Part shown: positions 1-7,847 of the stretch, piece by piece
How the letters are laid out: every line of letters starts with the position of its first letter
Position numbering within the stretch: position 1 is the stretch's first letter
Assembly: GCF_029813835.1 (NCBI RefSeq)
Contig: NZ_JARVKV010000014.1
Coordinates: 40,751-104,750, forward strand
Direction of reading: 5' to 3'
Length of the DNA: 64,000 nt
Source: Streptomyces sp. DH37
GTDB taxonomy: Bacteria > Actinomycetota > Actinomycetes > Streptomycetales > Streptomycetaceae
The notes under the pieces: generated by a model
Told to the model about the DNA's origin: nothing
What the model saw: the letters and a program-made list of their open reading frames with translations, nothing else
The model's database searches: none
Translations under genes and position numbers: made by a program

Positions 1-346
1 GAACGGCCTGTTCCTGATCGCCTACGACGAGCGGGACCGCCCCGTCGCCACCGGCGGCTGGCGGGCGATGGACGAGAACGGGGAGAACTACCGGAACGGT
101 GATGCCGAGCTCAAGCGGATGTTCGTGATCCGCGAGGCGCGGCGCCAGGGCCTGTCCCGCCGCATCCTGGCGCTGCTGGAGGAGGACGCGCGGGAGGCGG
201 GCCGGCTGCGGATGGTGCTGGAGACCGGCACCAAGCAGCCGGAGGCCATGGCGCTGTACGAGTCGAGCGGCTACGCGCCGGCGGAGAAGTTCGGGGTCTA
301 CCGCCACGAGCCCAACAGCCGCTGCTACGCCAAGCCGCTGCGCTGA
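1..346 (+). CDS. GNAT family N-acetyltransferase, 3' part
   Basis: The reading frame is open from base 2 of the window, so the start lies outside it; about 114 residues are visible. The visible part matches the second half of a GNAT fold: a central strand ending in KRMFVIREARRQGLSRRIL, where the R-x-x-G/A-type loop binds acetyl-CoA pyrophosphate, followed by ETGTKQPEAMALYESSGY, the usual C-terminal N-x-x-A-x-x-L-Y-x-x-x-G-F motif. Family knowledge says it transfers an acetyl group from acetyl-CoA to an amine; the substrate cannot be read from this fragment. It is followed by a short GAGCCG-rich spacer and the promoter of the next gene. Confidence 0.85.
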   Translation, partial: NGLFLIAYDERDRPVATGGWRAMDENGENYRNGDAELKRMFVIREARRQGLSRRILALLEEDAREAGRLRMVLETGTKQPEAMALYESSGYAPAEKFGVYRHEPNSRCYAKPLR

Positions 347-390
347 GCCGCGCCGAGCCGCGCTGAGCCGCACGGCGGTCCCGCCGCCCC

Positions 391-421
391 TTGACTTCAA
401 TCCCGCTTGAAGTCCTAGGTT
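391..421 (+). promoter_or_regulatory. MerR-type promoter/operator upstream of the NAT gene
   Basis: A -35 TTGACT (391-396) and a -10 TAGGTT (416-421) are separated by 19 bp instead of 17. Between them lies a perfect inverted repeat, GACTTCAA (393-400) and TTGAAGTC (407-414). An overlong 19-bp spacer filled by a dyad is the hallmark of promoters untwisted by MerR-family activators such as SoxR or MerR. No MerR gene is adjacent; the nearest is at 5910. Regulator identity is inference. Confidence 0.7.
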
Positions 422-484
422 CGTTCACGCGGGCCGGTGACCACCGGCCCGCGCGGAAGGACGCGACGGGGAGGACGTACGGCC

Positions 485-1417
485 ATGGAGAGCACGGAAC
501 ACACGGGGGACGCGGACCGGCGCTGGGACGGCGATGAGCTGGATCTGGAGGCCTACCTGACCCGGATCGGCCACACCGGGGACCGCTCCCCGACCGAGGC
601 GAACCTGCGCGCCCTGCACCGCGCGCACGTGCTGGGGATCCCCTTCGAGAACCTGGAGATCGTCCTGGGGCGGCCGGTCCCGCTGGACCTGCCCGCCCTC
701 CAGGACAAGCTGGTGCGCCGGGCGCGCGGCGGCTACTGCTTCGAGCACGCCCGGCTCTTCGCCGCCGCCCTGGAACGGCTGGGCTTCGGCGTCTCCGGGC
801 TGACCTCCCGGGTGGGCATGGGCTCGGGCCGCGTACGCCCGGCCACGCACGCCGTGCTGCGCGTGGAGACGGCCGAGACGGAGGAGACCGGGCGGGTGTG
901 GATCTGCGACGTCGGCTTCGGCGGCAGCCCGCTGGAGCCGATCGAGCTGGCCGACGGCGCCGGGACCGCGGACAGCGGCTGGGAGTTCCGGCTGGAGCGG
1001 CGCACCACGCCCCTCGGCACGACCGCGGAGGCCGGGGAGTGGGTGCTCCACGAGCGGCCCGGGGCCGGGGACGGCTGGGCCGACCTGCACGCCTTCACCC
1101 TGGACCCGCGGTACGCGATCGACTGGGTGGTGGGCAACCACTACGTGTCCACCCACCCGCACTCGCCCTTCGTCCGGCGCCCGATCGTCCAGCGCACCGG
1201 CCCGGACGTCCGCCACGGGCTGTACGGCGCGACCCTGGTCACCACCGTCCGCGCGGACGGCTCGCGCCGGGTGCGGGAGCTGGAGCCGCGCGAGGTGCCC
1301 GGGGTGCTGGGGGACGTCTTCGGCGTCGAGCTGGACGCGGACGACTCCGGGGCGCTCGTCTCGGCCCTGGAGCGCCTCCCCGCGCCGGACGGCCCGGCCG
1401 GCGTGCCGGCGGGCTGA
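485..1417 (+). CDS. Arylamine N-acetyltransferase
   Basis: This 310-aa protein has the NAT catalytic triad in order: Cys85 in RGGYCFEHA, His122 in RPATHAVL and Asp142 in WICDVGFGG. NATs move an acetyl (or related acyl) group from CoA to aromatic amines, hydrazines or amine-containing biosynthetic intermediates by a ping-pong mechanism through the Cys. The ATG at 485 is preferred because a GGGGAGG ribosome site lies at 468-474; a GTG at 437 would lie close to the promoter's expected transcription start. The MerR-type operator upstream suggests it is induced by a small molecule or redox signal. It is monocistronic; a methyltransferase follows. Confidence 0.9.
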   Translation: MESTEHTGDADRRWDGDELDLEAYLTRIGHTGDRSPTEANLRALHRAHVLGIPFENLEIVLGRPVPLDLPALQDKLVRRARGGYCFEHARLFAAALERLGFGVSGLTSRVGMGSGRVRPATHAVLRVETAETEETGRVWICDVGFGGSPLEPIELADGAGTADSGWEFRLERRTTPLGTTAEAGEWVLHERPGAGDGWADLHAFTLDPRYAIDWVVGNHYVSTHPHSPFVRRPIVQRTGPDVRHGLYGATLVTTVRADGSRRVRELEPREVPGVLGDVFGVELDADDSGALVSALERLPAPDGPAGVPAG

Positions 1418-1553
1418 CGGGGCGGCAGGGCCCGGAGGGCGGACGGGGATGGGGCGCGGACGGGGGCGCGCCGCCCGCCGTCCCCCTCCGGGCATCCGGG
1501 CATCCGAATATCCGGTGTACCCCGCCACCGCTCCGCCGCTAGCGTTCCGCGGC

Positions 1554-2315
1554 ATGACCGACGCCGATCAGCCGCCCCGCCTCACCCGCCTCACCTTCCA
1601 CGGGCCCCTCTCCGAGGCACGGGCCGACCGCATCGTCCGGCGGCTCGCCCGCAACGGCCCCGCCACCGTCCTCGACATCGGGTGCGGCTGGGGCGAGATG
1701 ACGCTGCGCGTCCTGGAGGCCGTACCCGGCGCCACGGCCACGGGCCTGGACGTCAACGGCGAGGACCTGGAGCGCGGTCGCCGCGACGCCGAGGCGCGCG
1801 GGCTGGCCGGGCGGGTGGAGTTCGTCCGGGAGTCCGCCGAGCGGACCGCGCGCGGACCCGCCGACCTCGTCCTGTGCCTCGGGGCGAGCCACGCCCTGAC
1901 CGACACCGAACCGCCCCACCACACCGTCCCGGCCCTCGAAGCGCTCCGCGGGCTGGTCTCCCCGGGGGGACGGGTCCTGCTCGGCGAGGGCTTCTGGCAG
2001 CGCACCCCCACCGCCGCCGAGCTCTCGGGCATGTGGCCGGGGGCCTCCGCCTCGGACCACCTCCCCCTCGCGGGTCTCGTGGACGCCGCCACCGGAGCCG
2101 GGTTCCGGATCGAGTGGATCGAGACGGCGAACGAGGACGAGTGGGAGGAGTTCGAGTCGGGTTACCAGGCCGATGCGGAGGAGTGGCTGGCGAGCCACGG
2201 CGACCACCCCCTGGCCGCCGGGACCAGGGAGCGCGTCGACCGGCACCGGTCCGCCTGGCTGCACTACCGGGGTGTGCTGGGACTGGCCTACCTCACGCTG
2301 ATCCCCGTCGGCTGA
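1554..2315 (+). CDS. Class I SAM-dependent methyltransferase
   Basis: The 253-aa product has a Rossmann-type SAM site: motif I VLDIGCGWGEMTLRVL near residues 42-57, an acidic residue ending strand 2 (GLDVNGEDL) and motif IV-like DLVLCLGASHALTD. The C-terminal half is an acidic cap (NEDEWEEFESGYQADAEEW). The substrate is unknown; small-molecule methyltransferases often look like this. No Shine-Dalgarno sequence precedes the ATG. A TAGCGT hexamer at 1540-1545 lies 8 nt before it, so the transcript may be leaderless. Confidence 0.85.
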   Translation: MTDADQPPRLTRLTFHGPLSEARADRIVRRLARNGPATVLDIGCGWGEMTLRVLEAVPGATATGLDVNGEDLERGRRDAEARGLAGRVEFVRESAERTARGPADLVLCLGASHALTDTEPPHHTVPALEALRGLVSPGGRVLLGEGFWQRTPTAAELSGMWPGASASDHLPLAGLVDAATGAGFRIEWIETANEDEWEEFESGYQADAEEWLASHGDHPLAAGTRERVDRHRSAWLHYRGVLGLAYLTLIPVG

Positions 2316-2394
2316 CCGCCGCCCCGGCCGGCCGCGGTCCCGATGCCCGGCGCCCGGCGCCCGGTGGCCGGTGTCCGGCGTTCGCTTCCCGGCG

Positions 2395-2694
2395 TCACTC
2401 GGGCCCGTCCTCCGCGCCGCTGTGCCCGCCGTCCCGCGGCTCGGCGGTGATCTCGGCGGTGACCTCGGCGGTGACCTCGGCTGCGATGGCGTCCCACACC
2501 CGCGGGGGCGGCCGTACGGACACGCTGTCGGCGGGGGCGGTGCGGCGGGCGGTGTCCACCAGTCCCCGCAGGGTCTCCACTTCCTCGCGGCAGGCGGCGC
2601 AGCGCTCCAGGTGGCGCCCGGCGGCGCGGGCGTCCTCCGCGGAGGCCCAGCCGAGGGCGAGCGCGGCCGGCAGAGCGGGGTCGCAGTGGTCCAC
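2395..2694 (-). CDS. Zinc-finger (zf-HC2) anti-sigma-like protein
   Basis: The 99-aa protein carries the anti-sigma zinc-binding signature H-x3-C-x2-C at His28, Cys32 and Cys35 (GRHLERCAACREEVETL). Proteins with this domain bind and hold ECF sigma factors, often in a redox-sensitive way. It lacks a membrane segment, so it would act in the cytoplasm. The C-terminal third is a low-complexity stretch of AEVTAEVTAEITAE repeats. The GTG start has a GAGGAGG site just upstream. It is the last gene of the sigma factor / DUF4383 / DUF4397 / sortase group and is probably the antagonist of the sigma factor at 5190; that pairing is inferred from position. Confidence 0.7.
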   Translation of the reverse strand: MDHCDPALPAALALGWASAEDARAAGRHLERCAACREEVETLRGLVDTARRTAPADSVSVRPPPRVWDAIAAEVTAEVTAEITAEPRDGGHSGAEDGPE

Positions 2695-2785
2695 GCCGTC
2701 CTCCTCGCCATCTCACCGGGCCCGCGCGCACGCGCCCGTCCGCCTTCCGTCCGCCTCGAGCCACGAACACGACCCGGAACACGCC

Positions 2786-3508
2786 CTAGCCGCGCCCCCC
2801 GGCCGGGACGGCGTACACCAGCAGGTTCCTCTGGTAGCCGCCGCGTTCGCGGTCGTAGGGGGGCGCGCAGGTGACCAGGGTCAGGACCGGCCGCCCGTCG
2901 CGCCGGAACACCTCGGCGGGGAGCCTGTCCTTGTCGACCACCTCACGGGCCGTCACCTCGTACCGTACGGGAGGGGCGTCCTCGCGTGCGACGGTGACGT
3001 CGTCGCCCTTCCGGACGCCGTACAGCCTGGCGAAGGCGCCCAGGTCGCCGGTGCGGTCGTCCACGTGGCCGACGATGACGGCGGATCCGGCGGGCGCGCC
3101 CGGCGCCGGGCCGTAGCGGTACCAGCCGGCCTGCCCGGCGTCCTCGGGGATCTCCACCGTTCCGTCGTCCTGGACGCCGACGTCCTGGACGCGGGCGTCC
3201 AGGGAGAGCCGGGGGACGCGCAGCGCCACCGGTTCGGGCGCGGGACCGGCACCGGCACCGGACGCGTCCTGCGCCCCGCCCGGGCCCAGGTCGCCGTCGC
3301 GGCCCCCGGACGGCGGCCCGGCCGCGGGCTCCTGGGCCCGCGGCCGGTCGCCGAAGTCCGACGGCGCCGCGGTCCCGGACGGCCACAGCGTCCAGGCCAG
3401 CAGCGCCGCCAGGACGGCGGCGGTGACCGCGGCGGCCGTGACGGCCGCCGCGGAGGGCCGCCCACCCCTGGTGGAGGCGCGAGTGGAGGCGCGGGTGGAG
3501 GCGCGCAT
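2786..3508 (-). CDS. Class F sortase (LPXTG-type transpeptidase)
   Basis: The 240-aa protein has a signal anchor at residues 20-43, a Pro/Gly-rich extracytoplasmic linker, and a sortase barrel with the full triad: His148 (VIVGHVDD), Cys214 (LTLVTCAPP) and Arg227 (YQRNLLVY). Sortases cleave a C-terminal sorting motif and attach proteins to the cell wall. The N-terminus is a threefold RAST repeat encoded by a 12-bp tandem repeat near 3471-3506. It starts 5 bases after the DUF4397 gene stops, so the pair is cotranscribed and the DUF4397 protein is the obvious candidate partner, although that protein has no clear LPXTG-like motif. Confidence 0.88.
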   Translation of the reverse strand: MRASTRASTRASTRGGRPSAAAVTAAAVTAAVLAALLAWTLWPSGTAAPSDFGDRPRAQEPAAGPPSGGRDGDLGPGGAQDASGAGAGPAPEPVALRVPRLSLDARVQDVGVQDDGTVEIPEDAGQAGWYRYGPAPGAPAGSAVIVGHVDDRTGDLGAFARLYGVRKGDDVTVAREDAPPVRYEVTAREVVDKDRLPAEVFRRDGRPVLTLVTCAPPYDRERGGYQRNLLVYAVPAGGRG

Positions 3509-3513
3509 GGCCG

Positions 3514-4353
3514 TCAGTTGTCCCGGGCGTACCGGCGGCGGGCGGCCAGCAGACCGGCGACCGCGACGGCTCCCGCGGTGCCCCAGGCGAGCCAGGCGGT
3601 GGCGGACTCGTTGTCCGCGGCCATCGCACCGCTCTCACCGGCGTTCACACCGCCCGGCGCGGACTGCATGCCGCTGATGGTCTGCGTCTTCAGCGCGAGG
3701 TTCCCGTCCTCGGCGCTGCCCCAGGCGTAGACGACGGTGTTGGCGCCCTCGCCGAGCTCCAGGTCGGCGGGGCCGATGGCCACGGTGTCGGTCCCGGCGA
3801 GGACCACGTCGGCGCTGACCGTGCCGGCGGGCACCTCCAGCGACTTCTCGTCGGGGTTGGTCAGGCCCTCGATGACCGGCTCGCCGCCCGCGCGGACGTC
3901 CACGGCCGGAGCGGCGGCCACATGGCGGACGGTCAGCCGGGACTGTCCGGCCGGGACCTTGGAGGTGTCGTTGACGAAGGCGGTGAGCACGGGGTCGCCC
4001 TGCGCGTTCAGGTGCGCGGCGAGCGTGGCGTTCGCGCCGGCCGGGACCTCGACGCTCTTCTGGATGGCGGGGTCGCCGTCGGGCCCCTCGCCGTCCGCGA
4101 AGACCTCGATGTCGTAGGTGCCCGGGTCCAGGGCCTGAGGCTCGGTCAGGGTGCCGGGCCGGAAGTCGGGGAGCAGTTCGTTCCCGTTGGCGTAGACGTC
4201 GACGGTGAGGCCGGGGACGCCGTGGAAGACCGAGACCGATGCCTTCCCGCCCTGCGCCGGTCCGTCCGCGGAGGCGGGGACGGCCACGGCCAGGGACAGT
4301 GCGCACGCACCGGCGGCGACGGAGACGATCTTCCTGCTGCGCGAGTTCATCAT
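3514..4353 (-). CDS. Secreted DUF4397 domain protein with C-terminal membrane anchor
   Basis: The 279-aa protein has a signal peptide (RKIVSVAAGACALSLAVAVPASA, cleavage near residue 29), two beta-rich DUF4397 units (the first opening with SVFHGVPGLTVDVYANG, the second with LTVRHVAAAPAVDV), a linker, a C-terminal hydrophobic segment (WLAWGTAGAVAVAGLLAA) and a positive tail RRRYARDN. The architecture is that of a wall-anchored surface protein, and the neighbouring gene is a sortase, but no LPXTG or LAXTG is visible before the hydrophobic segment. Either the sortase uses an unusual motif or this protein is simply membrane-tethered. AAGGGAA precedes the ATG-ATG start. Confidence 0.85.
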   Translation of the reverse strand: MMNSRSRKIVSVAAGACALSLAVAVPASADGPAQGGKASVSVFHGVPGLTVDVYANGNELLPDFRPGTLTEPQALDPGTYDIEVFADGEGPDGDPAIQKSVEVPAGANATLAAHLNAQGDPVLTAFVNDTSKVPAGQSRLTVRHVAAAPAVDVRAGGEPVIEGLTNPDEKSLEVPAGTVSADVVLAGTDTVAIGPADLELGEGANTVVYAWGSAEDGNLALKTQTISGMQSAPGGVNAGESGAMAADNESATAWLAWGTAGAVAVAGLLAARRRYARDN

Positions 4354-4445
4354 CGGGTTTCCCTTCGTGGGAGCCCCGCTCGGAGCGGGACTTCACCCCC
4401 TCTTCCGGATGACCGGCCCTCTCGGATGCACGTGGCGACGGGATT

Positions 4446-5165
4446 TCACGGAACGATTCCCCGTCGCCCCTTCTCCCGGATCGGTTGGTCGTCGTACCGG
4501 GACGCCCTGGCTCGGGCGCCGGCTCGGGCCCTGTCGCGGGCCCTGTCGCGAGCCCTGTCGCGGGTCCTGTCGCGGTCGTTGTCACGGGTGAGGGCGGGCC
4601 GGTCCGGGCCGGCTCCCCGGAGGCCGGTGGCCTCGGGCGTACGGCCCGGTGCGCCGATCCCCGCCGCCGCCAGGCGGCGCCTGCGTTCCTCCTCCTGAAC
4701 GGCCCGGTCGGGGTGGCGCCTGAGCCAGTATGGGTTGTCGTGGGGCAGTCCGCCACTTATCCGCCCGTACATCCCGATAGTGAGGATGACCAGGCCCATC
4801 AGGAAGCTGAAGACGACGCTGGGCATGCGGAACGCCAGGATGTTGGCGGACCTCTCCAGCAGGACCAGGTGGACGAAGCCGCTGAGGACGAACAGCGAGC
4901 CGATCGTCATGGTGAGCGTGGAGGCGGCGTTGCCGCCGATGAACGCCCCGGCCACCAGGAGCGTCCCGACCGCCACCGAGACCAGGCTCAGCAGGCCGTT
5001 GCCGGAGAGCCCGGCGATCCCGGAACCGGTGGTGTCGAAGAAGTCGAGCCGGTTGGCGAATCCGAGGGCGCCGAAGGCCAGGAGGACGACGCCGCTGAGG
5101 GCGGCGCCGTAGCGGTGGACAGCGGCCAGGCGGTGGTTCACGGGCAGTTCGTCCCGGATCCTCAT
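4446..5165 (-). CDS. DUF4383 integral membrane protein
   Basis: The 239-aa protein has four transmembrane helices in its first 140 residues (for example YGAALSGVVLLAFGALGFA and SVVFSFLMGLVILTIGMYG), the DUF4383 pattern. After GLPHDNPYWLRRHPDRAVQ comes a cytoplasmic Arg-rich tail containing a DRARDRARDRARAGARARA-type tandem repeat, which comes from a short DNA repeat around 4510-4580. Function is unknown. It begins 24 bases after the sigma factor stops, so it is probably the second gene of that operon. Confidence 0.82.
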   Translation of the reverse strand: MRIRDELPVNHRLAAVHRYGAALSGVVLLAFGALGFANRLDFFDTTGSGIAGLSGNGLLSLVSVAVGTLLVAGAFIGGNAASTLTMTIGSLFVLSGFVHLVLLERSANILAFRMPSVVFSFLMGLVILTIGMYGRISGGLPHDNPYWLRRHPDRAVQEEERRRRLAAAGIGAPGRTPEATGLRGAGPDRPALTRDNDRDRTRDRARDRARDRARAGARARASRYDDQPIREKGRRGIVP

Positions 5166-5189
5166 GGTTCACCGTCTCCTCACGGGAGT

Positions 5190-5801
5190 TCACGGGGCGT
5201 ACCGGACGGCCTCCATCCGCCGGCGCAGCCGCAGCAGTCCCCTGCGGGCGTGCGTCTTGACCGTGCCCAGGGGCAGGCCGGTGCGGCGGGCTATCTCGGC
5301 CTGGGTGAGGTCCTCGTAGAAGGCCAGGAAGAGCACCCGGCGCTGGGGGGCGGGCAGTCCGGCCAGCGCGCGGGCGACCAGGAGCCGGTCCAGGACCTCG
5401 TCCGGATGGGGCCCGGCCGCGGCGGGCGGGAACGCGGGGCCCGCCGCGGCCAGTTCACGGCGCCGGGCGCGGGCGGCCAGCGCGTCGGCCGTCACCCGGC
5501 GGGTGATGCCGACCAGCCAGCCCGGCAGCGAACCGCGCTCGGACCGGTAGGCGCCCCGGCCGCGCCAGGCGGCCAGGAAGACCTGCTGCGTGACGTCCTC
5601 CGCCTCCCGGGAGTCGCCCAGGACGCGGGTGGACAGGGTGTGGACGAGCGTGCCCCAGCGCCCGAAGAGTTCGGCCAGGGCCCACTCCTCACCGCGCGCC
5701 AGGGCCTGGGCCAGCTCCTCCTCGGACGCGGCCGGGCCTCCGGGGACCGGCCGGCGCGGCTCCGGACGAGGGGCCGCCACCCGGGCCGTCGCAGGCGTCA
5801 T
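5190..5801 (-). CDS. Sigma-70 family (ECF-type) RNA polymerase sigma factor
   Basis: The 203-aa protein contains region 2 (ALAELFGRWGTLVHTLSTRV, then EAEDVTQQVFLAAWRGRGAY) and region 4 (LPAPQRRVLFLAFYEDLTQAEIA then GLPLGTVKTHARRGLLRLR), as in group 4 sigma factors. The ATG at 5801 is chosen because an AGGAG site lies 8 bases upstream; a much longer open frame in the same phase has no support. It leads the operon DUF4383, DUF4397, sortase, zf-HC2 and diverges from a MerR/B12-domain regulator at 5910, the arrangement seen for LitR/LitS-like regulator-sigma pairs. It probably directs transcription of the surface-protein genes that follow. Confidence 0.88.
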   Translation of the reverse strand: MTPATARVAAPRPEPRRPVPGGPAASEEELAQALARGEEWALAELFGRWGTLVHTLSTRVLGDSREAEDVTQQVFLAAWRGRGAYRSERGSLPGWLVGITRRVTADALAARARRRELAAAGPAFPPAAAGPHPDEVLDRLLVARALAGLPAPQRRVLFLAFYEDLTQAEIARRTGLPLGTVKTHARRGLLRLRRRMEAVRYAP

Positions 5802-5909
5802 GGCTTCGCTCCTCCCAACGGGCGCGGGACGCGCTTCGGTACTGCCACGGTGGAGCGCATGACGGGAGGGGGCAAGTTGCATCGTTTGTGCGTCGACTAC
5901 TCTGGACGT
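5802..5909. promoter_or_regulatory. Divergent promoter region between sigma factor and MerR/B12 regulator
   Basis: The 108-bp gap must hold both start sites. On the plus strand TACTCT (5898-5903) lies 6 bases before the ATG at 5910, consistent with a leaderless transcript; a TTGCAT lies at 5877-5882 but with a short spacer. On the minus strand only the AGGAG ribosome site is clear. Such a shared gap would let the MerR regulator control itself and the sigma operon. Confidence 0.45.
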
Positions 5910-7001
5910 ATGGCGGACCCTCTGGACCCTCCGGACCCCGTGGAGCCCGCTCCCGGGCGGGCGGGACTGAGCACCGGCGCCGTCGCCCGGCGGCTGGGCG
6001 TCGCGCCCACCACCCTGCGCTCGTGGGACCGGCGGTACGGGCTGGGGCCCGGCGGCCGGGAGGGCGGCCGGCACCGGCGCTGGTCGCCGGAGGACATCGC
6101 GGTGCTGGAGGCCATGTGCCGCCTGACCGCCTCCGGCGTCCCCCCGGCGGAGGCGGCCCGCCAGGCCCGCGCCGCCGCTCCCCCCGCGCCCGCCGAGCCG
6201 CTCCCGGCGCCGTCCCCCGAGCCCGGCCCGCCCGACGCGTCCGGGGAGCCCGAGGAGGCCGGGGAGCCCGACACGTCCGGCACTCCCGCCGAACCCGCCG
6301 GGCCGGCCCGCGCGGGGGGCGGCAACGCCCTCCCCCTGGGCAGCGTCGGCCGGGAGTGCCGGGGCTTGGCCCGCGCGGCCGTACGCCTGGACGCCCCCGC
6401 CCTCGACGACCTGCTGGACCGCGCGATCGCCGCACACGGTGTGGCCGGGGCCTGGGAGGAGGTGATCATGCCCACGCTGCGGGCGGCGGGCCGCAAGTGG
6501 GTCACCTCCGGCGAGCGCTACATCGAGGTGGAGCACCTGCTGTCCTGGCACGTCTCCTCGGCCCTGCGCCGCGTGACGGCCGGATCGCGCTCCGCGCCCC
6601 CCGCGTCGACCGCGCCCCCCGCCCCGGTCCTGCTGGCCTGCGCGCCCGACGAGACGCACACCCTCCCCCTGGAGGCCCTGGCCGCCGGGCTGACCGAGCA
6701 CGGCGCCCCCGTCCGGATGTTCGGCGCCTCCGTCCCGGCCGAGGCGATGGAGGAGGCCGTGCGCCGCACCGGCCCGTCCGCCGTCGTCCTGTGGTCGCAG
6801 ACCCGCCGCACCGCCGACCCCGCCCTGGTCCGCCGGGTGCGCGCCACCGCCTGGGGCGTGCGCGGCGCCCGGGTGCGCCCCACCGTGCTGGTCGCGGGAC
6901 CGGGCTGGCGGGGGCTGCGCCTGCCCGGCGCCGTCCGCCCCCGCGGCCTGCGCGACGCCCTCGGACTCCTCACCGCCCCGGCGAGCCCCCGGCCGTCCTG
7001 A
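5910..7001 (+). CDS. MerR-family regulator with C-terminal B12-binding-like domain (LitR/CarH type)
   Basis: The 363-aa protein has an N-terminal MerR winged helix (LSTGAVARRLGVAPTTLRSWDRRYGLGP ending HRRWSPEDIAVLEAM), a Pro/Ala/Glu-rich linker of about 70 residues, a helical bundle and a Rossmann domain. In the bundle Trp197 precedes Glu208-His209; CarH photoreceptors use W-x9-EH to hold adenosylcobalamin, whereas here the spacing is W-x10-EH. His250 in CAPDETHTLPLEAL sits where the lower axial ligand is expected. It may therefore be a B12-dependent light sensor or a B12-free relative. It diverges from an ECF sigma gene, as LitR does from LitS. Confident as to family, unsure about cobalamin binding. 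Confidence 0.82.
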   Translation: MADPLDPPDPVEPAPGRAGLSTGAVARRLGVAPTTLRSWDRRYGLGPGGREGGRHRRWSPEDIAVLEAMCRLTASGVPPAEAARQARAAAPPAPAEPLPAPSPEPGPPDASGEPEEAGEPDTSGTPAEPAGPARAGGGNALPLGSVGRECRGLARAAVRLDAPALDDLLDRAIAAHGVAGAWEEVIMPTLRAAGRKWVTSGERYIEVEHLLSWHVSSALRRVTAGSRSAPPASTAPPAPVLLACAPDETHTLPLEALAAGLTEHGAPVRMFGASVPAEAMEEAVRRTGPSAVVLWSQTRRTADPALVRRVRATAWGVRGARVRPTVLVAGPGWRGLRLPGAVRPRGLRDALGLLTAPASPRPS

Positions 7002-7042
7002 GGACCGCTGGCGCGGGCTGCCCCGGGCTCCGGCAGCGGGCG

Positions 7043-7150
7043 CTACCCGGCCCCGCCTCCCCGGGCGGCCTGGACCAGCAGCACCACGGCGACGGCGGAC
7101 ATCGCCACCAATACGCCCGTCCACGTTCCCGGACCCGGCCCCCGCCTCAC
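7043..7150 (-). CDS. Small single-pass membrane protein (35 aa)
   Basis: A GTG start overlaps the stop of the previous gene by the four bases GTGA (7147-7150), and the frame ends at 7043 with TAG. The peptide has a short basic N-terminus and one hydrophobic helix, TGVLVAMSAVAVVLLVQAA. The family is unknown. The coupled start is the main evidence that it is translated, and the same overlap joins the two genes upstream. Confidence 0.55.
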   Translation of the reverse strand: MRRGPGPGTWTGVLVAMSAVAVVLLVQAARGGGAG

Positions 7151-7551
7151 CGGCCCGCCCCGATACGCCGGGCGCGCACCACCACGCCGCCGGCCCGGTA
7201 CGTCCACCCGGCCCCGGTAGCGGCCAGGTCCCGTACGCGCGCCGGGTCGTGGAAGGCGAGCGGGGACAGGCAGCCGCGCATCCCGCGCAGCATCGCGGGC
7301 ACGTCCCGCCCGACCAACACCCCGTACTCCACCCCGGGCGCCTCGCGCCGCGCCGACCAGCACAGCCGGTACCAGTCCCCGCCGCGCCCGGCCGGGGCCG
7401 CGCTCCCCTCCACCGGGTGGCACCCGCACCCGCACACCATGTGCAGCACCCCCGGCACCCCGCTGTCCCGCGGCTCGCCGTCCTCGCACCAGCCGTGCCG
7501 TCCGATGACGCAGTGCGCCGACCGGTACTCCGGCTCCCCCACCGGGCTCAC
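7147..7551 (-). CDS. Hypothetical cysteine-rich protein, translationally coupled
   Basis: The GTG start at 7551 overlaps the stop of the 74-aa gene upstream as GTGA, giving a 134-aa protein. The N-terminal third is Cys/His-rich: HCVIGRHGWCEDG followed by VLHMVCGCGCHPVE, a plausible metal-binding cluster. The second half (DWYRLCWSARREAPGVEYGV and PAMLRGMRGCLSPLAFHDPA) is compact and ends in ARRIGAGR. I do not recognise the family. It is the middle gene of three linked by 4-base overlaps, divergent from a GntR/NUDIX pair, a setting typical of small integrative-element cargo in Streptomyces. Confidence 0.65.
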   Translation of the reverse strand: MSPVGEPEYRSAHCVIGRHGWCEDGEPRDSGVPGVLHMVCGCGCHPVEGSAAPAGRGGDWYRLCWSARREAPGVEYGVLVGRDVPAMLRGMRGCLSPLAFHDPARVRDLAATGAGWTYRAGGVVVRARRIGAGR

Positions 7552-7772
7552 CGGGGGCTTCCGGGAAAGGTCACGGTCCACCCGGGCCGCAGGGTGTGCG
7601 GGTTGTAGACGTAGGCGGGCCGATACGGTCGTTCGGGTGCCGCGACGGTGGCCCGGCCTCCCGGCACGCGGGGCTTCCGATGCCGTCCGGTGGCCGGAAG
7701 CACATGGGTCAGCAGCGTCAGAAGGGCAGGGCTCCACGCCCGGCCCAGGGCACGCGCGATAAGGTCTCGCAC
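7548..7772 (-). CDS. Hypothetical small protein, first gene of a coupled trio
   Basis: The 74-aa protein starts at a GTG with GGGGAG 9 bases upstream. It has an amphipathic N-terminus (DLIARALGRAWSPALLTLLT), a basic GRHRKPRVPGG hinge and an aromatic C-terminus (YRPAYVYNPHTLRPGWTVTF). I do not recognise the family. The promoter is on the minus strand (see 7848-7902). Confidence 0.65.
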   Translation of the reverse strand: MRDLIARALGRAWSPALLTLLTHVLPATGRHRKPRVPGGRATVAAPERPYRPAYVYNPHTLRPGWTVTFPGSPR

Positions 7773-7847
7773 GTCATCAACTCCCCAGAAGTTGGTGGCC
7801 GTGCCCCCGGACCGGTCGCAACGGTCGCGGGGGCGTTCACATGGCCC

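Noticed and set aside
5190..7124. 644-codon minus-strand frame that includes the sigma factor
   Set aside because: The part beyond 5801 is an antisense shadow of the MerR/B12 gene; an AGGAG site supports ATG 5801.
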